Positions 1 through 7,588 of a stretch of DNA of 64,000 nt are shown here, piece by piece (the stretch's first letter is position 1; each line of letters begins with the position of its first letter). The DNA is from Candidatus Rokuibacteriota bacterium (GTDB taxonomy: Bacteria > Methylomirabilota > Methylomirabilia > Rokubacteriales > CSP1-6). The stretch spans positions 62,001 through 126,000 of the forward strand of contig JACQFL010000028.1 in NCBI GenBank assembly GCA_016200085.1, read 5' to 3'. Below the pieces are notes generated by a model. That model was not told the DNA's origin, did no database searches, and saw only the letters and a program-made list of their open reading frames with translations. Made by a program: the position numbers and the translations under genes.

Positions 1-1
1 C

Positions 2-157
2 GAGGCCGCCATCGGGCTGCTGCTCGACACCAACCGCCGGCGGGCGATGGGGGAGCGGGCGCGGGCGGTGGCGGAGCAGGAGTTCGGGGTCGGATTGCAG
101 ATCGAGCGCACGCTGGCGGTGTACGCCGAGGCCGCCGCGCGCCTCGGCCCGAGGTGA
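2..157 (+). CDS. C-terminal end of a glycosyltransferase-like protein (partial, runs off window start)
   Basis: Open frame from window edge: EAAIGLLLDTNRRRAMGERARAVAEQEFGVGLQIERTLAVYAEAAARLGPR*; resembles GT4 C-terminal helices. Confidence 0.45.
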   Translation, partial: EAAIGLLLDTNRRRAMGERARAVAEQEFGVGLQIERTLAVYAEAAARLGPR

Positions 158-414
158 CGGACCGCACGGACGCCCGCCGCGTCATCCGCGTCGCGTGCCG
201 CGGCGCCTGGGCGCTGCCGGAGGGCAAGGGGCTGCTCGACGGCGACGCGCGGGTGCGCACGCTGCGGCGTGTGCTCGTGACCTACCCCGGCGTCCGCTAC
301 ATCCTGCCCGATCGGATCGGGCTCCACGCGGGCGCCGAGGACCGCCTGCTCGAGACCCTGTCCACTCTCCTGACGCGCCAGCACTGGCTCGTCGAGACCG
401 TGAGCGTCGAGTGA
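154..414 (+). CDS. hypothetical protein, 86 aa
   Basis: GTG start overlapping previous stop; collinear with neighbours. Confidence 0.5.
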   Translation: MTDRTDARRVIRVACRGAWALPEGKGLLDGDARVRTLRRVLVTYPGVRYILPDRIGLHAGAEDRLLETLSTLLTRQHWLVETVSVE

Positions 415-427
415 GCGCGCCCAGCCC

Positions 428-757
428 ATGAGCGGCCCGATGCGCCAGCGCCAGCAGGCGCTCGACCGGGTGAACGAGGAGATCGCGCGGGAGAAGGCGG
501 CCTCGCTCGGCCGCGCCGGCGAGCGGCTGGAGGACGCCCTGGCGGAGGTCGCCGCGCTGGCCGCGCGGGTCGGCGCGGCGGCCGACGCCGCCGAGCGCGC
601 GCGTCTGGTCGCGCAGCACGAGGCGGCGCGGGTGCGCGCGGCGCAGCGGCGCCTGGCCCTCATCATCCAGCGCGAGGCCATGGGCCTGCGGAGCCATCGC
701 GTGCTCGACCAGCAGTTTCCCGAGCCGCGCCGTCTCGCCGGCGAGGCGGGCGCGTGA
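428..757 (+). CDS. hypothetical coiled-coil protein, 109 aa
   Basis: Ala/Arg/Glu-rich helical protein; stop overlaps the next GTG start. Confidence 0.5.
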   Translation: MSGPMRQRQQALDRVNEEIAREKAASLGRAGERLEDALAEVAALAARVGAAADAAERARLVAQHEAARVRAAQRRLALIIQREAMGLRSHRVLDQQFPEPRRLAGEAGA

Positions 758-2046
758 TCTGGAACCCCGCCGCCGAGTGCATGACGCGCGCCGAGCGCGA
801 GGCGCTGCAGCTCGCGCGGCTGCGCGAGACCGCGGCGTGGGCGGCGGCGCGCGTGCCGTTCTACCGCGGCCTCGCCGGCGCCCGCCTGGCGAGCCTCGAC
901 GACCTGCCCGCGCTGCCCTTCACGCGCAAGACGGACCTGCGCGAGCAGTATCCCTTCGGCCTGTTCGCGGTGCCGCAGGCCGAGGTCGCACGCGTGCACG
1001 CCTCGTCGGGCACCAAGGGCAAGCCGACCGTCGTGGGCTACACCGCCGCCGACCTCGACGTCTGGCGCGAGGTGATGGCGCGCGCGATGACCGCCGCCGG
1101 CGCCCGCCGCGGCGATCCGCTGCAGGTCGCCTTCGGCTACGGGCTCTTCACGGGCGGGCTCGGTTTCCACGACGGCGCGGAGCGGATCGGCATGACGGTG
1201 GTGCCGACGTCCTCCGGCAACACCGCGCGCCAGTGCCTGCTCCTGCGCGACTTGCGCCCCGCCGGGCTCTGCGCGACGCCGTCCTTCGCGCTCCACATCG
1301 CCGAGACCCTGGCCGACCAGGGGACCGCGCCCGCCGACCTCGGCCTGCGCTACGGCATGTACGGCGCCGAGCCGTGGACCGAGGGCATGCGACGGGCGCT
1401 GGAGCAGGGCCTCGGCTGCCCCGCGTTCGACGTCTACGGGCTGTCCGAGGTCACGGGCCCCGGCGTCTCGGGCGAGTGCGAGGCGCGCGACGGCCTGCAC
1501 CTCGCCGACGACCACTTCCTGCCGGAGATCATCGACCCGGCCACCGGCGAGGTGCTGCCGCCCGGGCGCGAGGGCGAGCTGGTCTTGACGACGCTGTCCA
1601 GGCGCGCCATGCCCGTCGTCCGCTACCGGACGGGCGACCTCACCGCGCTCACCTTCGAGCCCTGCCGGTGCGGCCGCACGAGCGCACGAATGGCGCGCAT
1701 CAAGGGCCGCTCCGACGATATGCTGATCATCAAGGGCGTGAACGTGTACCCGTCGGAGGTGGAGGCCGCGCTGCTGGACGTCGAGGAGCTGGTGCCGCAC
1801 TACCAGCTCGTCGTCGACCGCCGGGAGACGCTGGCGCGGCTGGAGATCCAGGTCGAGCCCTCGGCGGCGTTGCTGGGGCGGACCGGGGAGTCGCTGGCGG
1901 GGCATCCCGCGACCGAGGCGCTGCGCCAGCGCGTGGCGGCCCGGCTGCGGACGGCGCTCGGGCTGGGGGTCGAGGTCACGCTGGTGGCCCCCCGGACCAT
2001 CCCGAGGTCCGAAGGCAAGGCCGTGCGGGTCATCGAGCGGAGCTGA
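754..2046 (+). CDS. phenylacetate-CoA ligase family (PaaK-like AMP-binding enzyme)
   Basis: SSGTKGKPTVVGYT, YGLSEVTGPGVS, RTGDLT, KGRSDDMLIIKGVNVYPSEVE motifs. Confidence 0.9.
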   Translation: MIWNPAAECMTRAEREALQLARLRETAAWAAARVPFYRGLAGARLASLDDLPALPFTRKTDLREQYPFGLFAVPQAEVARVHASSGTKGKPTVVGYTAADLDVWREVMARAMTAAGARRGDPLQVAFGYGLFTGGLGFHDGAERIGMTVVPTSSGNTARQCLLLRDLRPAGLCATPSFALHIAETLADQGTAPADLGLRYGMYGAEPWTEGMRRALEQGLGCPAFDVYGLSEVTGPGVSGECEARDGLHLADDHFLPEIIDPATGEVLPPGREGELVLTTLSRRAMPVVRYRTGDLTALTFEPCRCGRTSARMARIKGRSDDMLIIKGVNVYPSEVEAALLDVEELVPHYQLVVDRRETLARLEIQVEPSAALLGRTGESLAGHPATEALRQRVAARLRTALGLGVEVTLVAPRTIPRSEGKAVRVIERS

Positions 2047-2067
2047 GCTTCAGGAGGGCCGTGAGCC

Positions 2068-2889
2068 ATGACGAGCCAAGTCACTGACATGATGGACAAG
2101 ATCTCCCGCGGCGCCCGCCTCGAGTCGGCCGAGGAGATGACGGCCGAGTACCGGGACGACCTCGTGCACCTGATGACGATGCAGGCCGACTCCGAGCTGG
2201 CCGGGGGCTACGGCTACGTGGCCTGGATCACCAAGGCGCCCACGGTCGAGGAGAAGCACGTCGTCGCCCAGATCGTGAAGGACGAGCTCCGCCACGCCAC
2301 GGTGATGTACGGCCTGCTCGCCGACCTCGGGGTGGACGTCGATCGTCACGTGCGCGAGCACGACGAGACCTTCACCATGCGCATCGGCGCCGACGCCGAC
2401 ATCGGCACCGCGCGCATCACGAGTGACAAGCGGGTCAACATCTTCTATTACCCGATCGACACCTGGACCGATTTCGTGTTCTTCAATTTCTGCATGGACC
2501 GCGGCGCCGGCCATCAGCTCGAGGACGTGCGACAGTGCTCCTACGGCCCCTGGGCGCGCACGATCGAGGGGATCTTCAAGGAGGAGAAGTTCCACATCCG
2601 CCACGGCGAGTACTGGGTCAAGCGTCTCGCCGAGGATCCGGCCACCCACGACGAGGCCCAGCGGACCTTCGAGCGCTGGTACATCCGCACCATGAACATC
2701 TTCGGCCGCCCGGGCTCGCCGAGGAACCAGCGCTACCGCCGCTTCCGCCTCAAGAGCCGCGACAACGACGTGGTCCGCCAGGCCTTCGCCACCGAGATCG
2801 CCGGGCTGTGCGAGAAGTTCGGGCTCACGGTGCCGCAGTGGAAGCCGCGCTGGGACCGGCTCCCCGAAGAAGGCCAGATCCCCGGATAG
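2068..2889 (+). CDS. Phenylacetic acid catabolic (PaaA/PaaC-like ferritin-fold) family protein
   Basis: ferritin-like diiron pattern (EEKHVVAQIVKDELRHA, EEKFHIRHGEYW). Confidence 0.75.
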   Translation: MTSQVTDMMDKISRGARLESAEEMTAEYRDDLVHLMTMQADSELAGGYGYVAWITKAPTVEEKHVVAQIVKDELRHATVMYGLLADLGVDVDRHVREHDETFTMRIGADADIGTARITSDKRVNIFYYPIDTWTDFVFFNFCMDRGAGHQLEDVRQCSYGPWARTIEGIFKEEKFHIRHGEYWVKRLAEDPATHDEAQRTFERWYIRTMNIFGRPGSPRNQRYRRFRLKSRDNDVVRQAFATEIAGLCEKFGLTVPQWKPRWDRLPEEGQIPG

Positions 2890-2896
2890 GTCGTGC

Positions 2897-2940
2897 TGGG
2901 GGGCTCCGGGCGCCCCCCGGACCCCCCCCACGCTCCCCAG
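2897..2940. repeat. G-rich palindromic intergenic repeat (copy a)
   Basis: ctGGGGGGCtCCGGgCGCCCCCCgg followed by acccccccacgctcccc. Confidence 0.65.
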
Positions 2941-2958
2941 TGTTCGATCTCTGGTCAG

Positions 2959-4323
2959 TTACACCAGGGCCCAGACGTCCGAGGGGCGGCGGGGGAAGAG
3001 CGCGTTGAGCAGCGCGCGCGCTTCCTGATCGCGCACGACGCAGTCGGGAAACGCGTGCTCGAGCTCCTCGACGCTGCGGAAGCCGAACAGGAGCTGCAGC
3101 ACGCTGAGCCCGGGAAAGAGCGCCGACGGCCGCCGCGGGTCCTTCGAGGGCGCGCCGGACTCCTGGCCCAGGACGTCGCGCGCCGGCGCCCAGGGCGCGA
3201 CCTTGACCATCCGTCCGCCCTCGAGGACCAGCTGAACCCCGCCGCGATCCCACGCCAGGCGCAATTCGCCGCTGTGGCCGGTGAGCGGGGAGTCCGCCAG
3301 GTGCCGCTCGAGCGCCGGCCTCACCGTCGTGAGCAGCGCCGCGACGTCGGGCGCGCGCAGGTACCACCACGACGGCCGCGGCGTGCCCGGCGCCTTGTAG
3401 ATGCGCTCGAGGGGATGCCCGGGCGCGATGAACCAGAAGCTGGCCGCCTGGCCGAACGGCCGCGCGTGGCGCGCGGCGTAGGCCTCGCCGGTGGCGCGCA
3501 GATACGCGAGCACGTCGGGCCAGACCGCGCGCCACGACACGCCGTCGATCACCTCGAGCTCGCCGACCGCCACCGCCGTGTTCCAGAGCACGGGCAGGTG
3601 CACGAGCATCCCCACCGGGCGAGCGGCTGGCGTCTCGATCACGCAGAAGGCGAGCGACTGGGCGCTGCCCGCCGACCGCTCCCCGAGGTCGTAGCGCCAG
3701 ACGCGCTCGTCGTGCGGCGCGGTGACGAGATAGCGCGCCCGCGACGCCGTGTGCGTCGCAGCGAGGAACCCGGCGTCGTCCGCGCGCGCGGGCCGGATAC
3801 GGAAGGGACCCGTGCCCGGCGCGGGGAGTTCGAGGTCGCCGAGGGGCACCCAGGGGCCGCCACCGCGCGCCAGCGCAGGCTCGTAGCCGAACTGGCGGTA
3901 GAAGACCGGGATGCCGGCGATCGCGAGGAGCTGGTGGCCCCGCGCCGCGGCCTCGGCGTGGATCGCCTCGAAGACGGCGCGCACCAGCCCGCGGCCCCGG
4001 TAGGCCGCGAGCGTGCCCACGAGCTCGGGCTGGCCAACCGAGACCAGCACGCCGCCGTACGTCCAGGTCTGCGAGATCAGGATCGTCGACGCCACGAGGG
4101 CGCCGCTCGCTCGATCTTCCACGAGCACGGCGTCCTGGGCACGCACGCGGTGGTGACGCCCGCCGAGCAGATCCTGCGTCCAGCGCCCGAAGATCTCGGC
4201 CGGCTCCTGGGAGTCCTGGAAGCGGAGGACGTCGGCGGTGAAGGTGACCAGGCGCTCGACGTCTGCCAGGGTCGCCGTGCGGAGCACGAGGCCGCCACCG
4301 AGGTCCCTGGGTAAAGTTGACAT
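2959..4323 (-). CDS. GNAT family N-acetyltransferase (Eis-like, two-domain)
   Basis: GTLAAYRGRGLVRAVFEAIHAEAAARGHQLLAIAGIPVFYRQFGYE; start chosen at MSTLPRD. Confidence 0.75.
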   Translation of the reverse strand: MSTLPRDLGGGLVLRTATLADVERLVTFTADVLRFQDSQEPAEIFGRWTQDLLGGRHHRVRAQDAVLVEDRASGALVASTILISQTWTYGGVLVSVGQPELVGTLAAYRGRGLVRAVFEAIHAEAAARGHQLLAIAGIPVFYRQFGYEPALARGGGPWVPLGDLELPAPGTGPFRIRPARADDAGFLAATHTASRARYLVTAPHDERVWRYDLGERSAGSAQSLAFCVIETPAARPVGMLVHLPVLWNTAVAVGELEVIDGVSWRAVWPDVLAYLRATGEAYAARHARPFGQAASFWFIAPGHPLERIYKAPGTPRPSWWYLRAPDVAALLTTVRPALERHLADSPLTGHSGELRLAWDRGGVQLVLEGGRMVKVAPWAPARDVLGQESGAPSKDPRRPSALFPGLSVLQLLFGFRSVEELEHAFPDCVVRDQEARALLNALFPRRPSDVWALV

Positions 4324-4366
4324 AATCCCTCTTATCGGAAGTACCAAGAAGCCGGAGGGCGCGGCC

Positions 4367-5005
4367 CTACGACGCGGCGCCGAGCGTGGCCAGCCGGCCG
4401 CGGACGTCCCCGGCGCGCGGACTGCCCGGACGCTCCTTGAGCAGGCGCTGGTAGGTCGCGATCGCCCGGTCCTTCTGGCCGGCCATCTCCTGGGAGCGGC
4501 CGAGGTCGATCAGAAGCTGCTCGTAGTAGAAGTCGCTGGGCTTGAGCCCGGCGAGCGCCGCCCGATAGGCCTCGCCCGCACGCGTGAAGTTCCGCTCGGC
4601 CTCCCACGTGTAGGCGATCCCCGCCTGGGCCAGGGTGCGCAGGGTGCCCTGCGCGCCCTTCGCCAGGGCGATCCGGTAGGCGCCGCGAGCGGCCTCCCAC
4701 TGGCGGGCGTCGGAGCGCGCGTTGCCCAGCTCGCAGGCGGCCTGCCCGGCGCGCCGCGAGCCGGGATACCGCGCGAGGAAGCCTTCGAGCGCTCCCGCGA
4801 CCGCCGCGCGGGCGGCGGGCGGCGCGTCGGGGGCGCGGGCCGTGGTCATCACCGTCATCACCTCGGCGTAGGCCTCGAGGGCGCGCCGCTCCTGGAGCGT
4901 GGACCAGAGCCAGAGCCCGGCGCCGGCGGCCACGACCACGGCCAGACCGGTCGCGATCCAGGCGGCGGTCCGCCACGAGATGTCCGGCCAGCTCACGCGG
5001 CGCAT
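4367..5005 (-). CDS. membrane-anchored tetratricopeptide (YfgM-like) protein
   Basis: N-terminal TM segment then TPR-like helices. Confidence 0.65.
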   Translation of the reverse strand: MRRVSWPDISWRTAAWIATGLAVVVAAGAGLWLWSTLQERRALEAYAEVMTVMTTARAPDAPPAARAAVAGALEGFLARYPGSRRAGQAACELGNARSDARQWEAARGAYRIALAKGAQGTLRTLAQAGIAYTWEAERNFTRAGEAYRAALAGLKPSDFYYEQLLIDLGRSQEMAGQKDRAIATYQRLLKERPGSPRAGDVRGRLATLGAAS

Positions 5006-5038
5006 CGAAGTCTCAGGCTCCCGGGTTGACGACGAGCA

Positions 5039-5224
5039 TCAGCGCACGCGCAGGCCCCGCCGGTACTGGCGGCCGCACGCCACGCAGCGGCGCCAGCCGC
5101 GCCAAGCGCGGCGCACGAGGTGGCCACAATGGGGGCAGCGCTGGTAGGACCGGCACCCGTAAAACAGGCCGATGCCCGCGGCCACGGCCACGCCGACGAG
5201 CCACGCCGAGGGTACGACTTCCAC
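5039..5224 (-). CDS. small zinc-ribbon protein with one TM segment
   Basis: CPHC...CVAC pattern; 61 aa. Confidence 0.45.
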   Translation of the reverse strand: MEVVPSAWLVGVAVAAGIGLFYGCRSYQRCPHCGHLVRRAWRGWRRCVACGRQYRRGLRVR

Positions 5225-5274
5225 CTGTGCATGCTAGGCAGCGCTCGACACCCTGTCAAGAATGCCCCTGATCG

Positions 5275-5574
5275 TCAGCGTTCCAGATAGAGATCCTCGC
5301 CCTCCACGATCACGGGCCAGCAGGCCAGCTTGACCGCCGGATTGTTGACGTTGGCGCCGGTCGTCACGTCCCAGCGCCAGGCATGCCAGGGGCAGATGAC
5401 CACGCGGCCCTCGAGATCGCCGTCCCCGAGCGGGCCGCCCCGATGGGGACACGTGTTGTCGATCGCGTAGAAGCGCCCCTCCACGTTGAAGAGCGCCACC
5501 GAGCCCTCGCCGGCCTCGATGACGCGGCCTTCACCCTCCGGCACGTCACTCACCGCCCCCAGCCTGATCCGCAT
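5275..5574 (-). CDS. Rieske (2Fe-2S) domain protein
   Basis: CPHRGGPLGDG...CPWHAWRWD; start at MRIRLGAV. Confidence 0.9.
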   Translation of the reverse strand: MRIRLGAVSDVPEGEGRVIEAGEGSVALFNVEGRFYAIDNTCPHRGGPLGDGDLEGRVVICPWHAWRWDVTTGANVNNPAVKLACWPVIVEGEDLYLER

Positions 5575-5685
5575 GGGTTCCCTCCCGCCCGTCATATCGA
5601 CGGGTTGACCCGCCTCTGTCAAGACGTCACCCGAATGGCCCCCGTCGTGGCAAGGACTCTGAGCCCGGGCGCGCGTCGGCTCGAC

Positions 5686-5832
5686 GGCGGGGCAGGCTGA
5701 GGGCGGGAGGGCTTCCGCGATCCGACTGACTGTGGTCTCGTAGGCCGTGTCCGCGCGCCGCGTGGCGGGCGCGGCGAGACCATCCCTACCCAACGGATCG
5801 CGGAAGCCCTCCCGCCCTCAGCCCGCCCCGCC
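5686..5832 (+). repeat. Structured inverted-repeat element copy 1: 39-nt arms (5686-5724 / 5794-5832) around 69-nt core (5725-5793)
   Basis: Arms complementary at 38/39 positions by eye; core matches copies 2 and 3. Confidence 0.85.
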
Positions 5833-5977
5833 TCGCTCGGCGTCCACCAGTCACGCGACGCTCGAGACGCCAGACCGATCCCGAACCTCTTCCCCCAAGG
5901 CGCTGGGGTTCCTTGGGAAGAATGAAACCTTTCCGCGTCGGTGCCGCGCCGATCGGTCTTCGCGGTTTGCCCCTCGT

Positions 5978-6134
5978 GAACCTCGCGCTCCGCGGGGCCG
6001 GGCCGGGGGGCCGCGATCCGTTCGGTACGGGTCGTCTCGCCGCGCGCGTCACGCGGCGCGCGGACACGACCTACGAGACCACAGTCGGTCGGATCGCGGC
6101 CCCCCCGGCCCGGCCCCGCGGAGAATCGGGGTTC
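5978..6134 (-). repeat. Structured inverted-repeat element copy 2 (core on minus strand): inner arms 5990-6020 / 6090-6121, core 6021-6089
   Basis: Arms complementary with a single 1-nt bulge; core reverse complement ~61/69 identical to copy 1 core. Confidence 0.85.
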
Positions 6135-6190
6135 CGCGCGCAGGGAGAAGCGCGGATAATGGGCAGGGTGGTCAGACGCGGAGGGCGGGG

Positions 6191-7564
6191 ATGATTTTTC
6201 AACAGCTGCTGAACGAGGAATCGGGGTGCCTGTCGTACCTGATCGGCTGCGGGCAGGCCGGCGAGGCCGTGGTCGTCGATCCCGGGCGCGATCGGGTCGA
6301 CGAGTACATCCGCCTCGCGCGCAAGAAGGGGCTGACGATCTCGCGCATCGTCGAGACCCACACCCACGCCGATCACATCTCCGGCAACCGCGACCTCGCC
6401 GCGGCCACGCGTGCGCCGATCTTCCTGCACCGGGCCGCCCAGGCCGCCTTCGAGCACGAGACGCTGGCCGACGGTGACATGATCCGCCTCGGCACCGTCG
6501 ACCTCGAGATCCTGCACACGCCCGGCCACACGGCCGACAGCCTCTGCCTGCTCGTCACCGATCGCTCGCGGGGCGAGGTGCCGTGGTTCGTGCTCACCGG
6601 TGACACCCTGTTCATCGGCGACGTCGGCCGGCCCGACTTCGGCGGTGCGCAGGCGGCGGCCTCGATGTGGGACAGCCTGCGGCAGGCGCTCCTGCCCCTC
6701 GACGACAGCGTCGAGGTCTACCCGGGCCACGGCTCGGGGTCGCTCTGCGGGCGCGCGATGTCGGCGAAGTCGGCCTCGACCATCGGCTTCGAGCGGCGCT
6801 TCAACCCCGCCCTGCAGGCGCGGAGCCGCGAGGAGTTCGTCGAGCGCCTCATGACGGGGCTGCCGCCCAAGCCACCGTCCTTCGAGACCATCGTCGCCAA
6901 GAACCGCGGCCTCATCCCGCTGCAGGCGAGCAAGCCGCGCCCGCTGTCCGCGCGCGAGACCCAGGACCTGCTCGCCCGCGGAGCCTGCGTCCTCGATCTC
7001 CGCGACCCGGGGAGCTTCGGCGAGGGCCACGTTCCGGGCGCGGTCAACGTCTGGATCGAGAGCCCGCAGTTCGCCGATCGCGCGGGCTGGCTCGCGCCCC
7101 CCGGCGCCGAGCTGATCCTCGTCGCGCAGGGGCCGTCCGATCTCGATCGCGCGCTCGCCGGGCTGGCCCGGGTCGGCGTGGACCAGGTCGTCGGCCACGT
7201 GCAGCACGGGATGGTCGGCTGGCGGAACGACGGCCTGCCCGTCGCCGCGGTGCCCCAGCTGTCCGTCTACGAGCTGGGCGAGTGGCTGGCCGAGGGACGT
7301 GACGTGCAGATCGTCGACGTGCGCGAGCCGTCGGAGTGGCGCGAGGGCCACGTGCCCGACGCGCTGCACGTGCCCATGCTGGAGGCGCTCGCGCGCCGCG
7401 CCGAGCTCGCTCCCGACCGTCCGAAGGCGGTGCTGTGCGCGGGCGGGCTCAGGTCGAGCGCGGTCATCAGCGTGCTCGCGCGCGCGGGCATGCACGGCTT
7501 CTACAACGTCACCGGCGGCATGGCCGCCTGGCAGAAGGCGGGCCTCCCGGTCGAGCGATCGTAG
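6191..7564 (+). CDS. MBL-fold metallohydrolase with two C-terminal rhodanese domains (persulfide dioxygenase-like)
   Basis: THTHADHISG, TGDTLFIGDVGRPDF, YPGHGSGSLCG; rhodanese motif VLCAGGLRSS. Confidence 0.9.
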   Translation: MIFQQLLNEESGCLSYLIGCGQAGEAVVVDPGRDRVDEYIRLARKKGLTISRIVETHTHADHISGNRDLAAATRAPIFLHRAAQAAFEHETLADGDMIRLGTVDLEILHTPGHTADSLCLLVTDRSRGEVPWFVLTGDTLFIGDVGRPDFGGAQAAASMWDSLRQALLPLDDSVEVYPGHGSGSLCGRAMSAKSASTIGFERRFNPALQARSREEFVERLMTGLPPKPPSFETIVAKNRGLIPLQASKPRPLSARETQDLLARGACVLDLRDPGSFGEGHVPGAVNVWIESPQFADRAGWLAPPGAELILVAQGPSDLDRALAGLARVGVDQVVGHVQHGMVGWRNDGLPVAAVPQLSVYELGEWLAEGRDVQIVDVREPSEWREGHVPDALHVPMLEALARRAELAPDRPKAVLCAGGLRSSAVISVLARAGMHGFYNVTGGMAAWQKAGLPVERS

Positions 7565-7588
7565 AGCCGGGGGCTCCTCGAGTCTGCG

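Noticed and set aside
5747-6190. N-terminal extension of the MBL-rhodanese ORF
   Set aside because: Runs through the inverted-repeat elements; homologous start is MIFQQLL at 6191.
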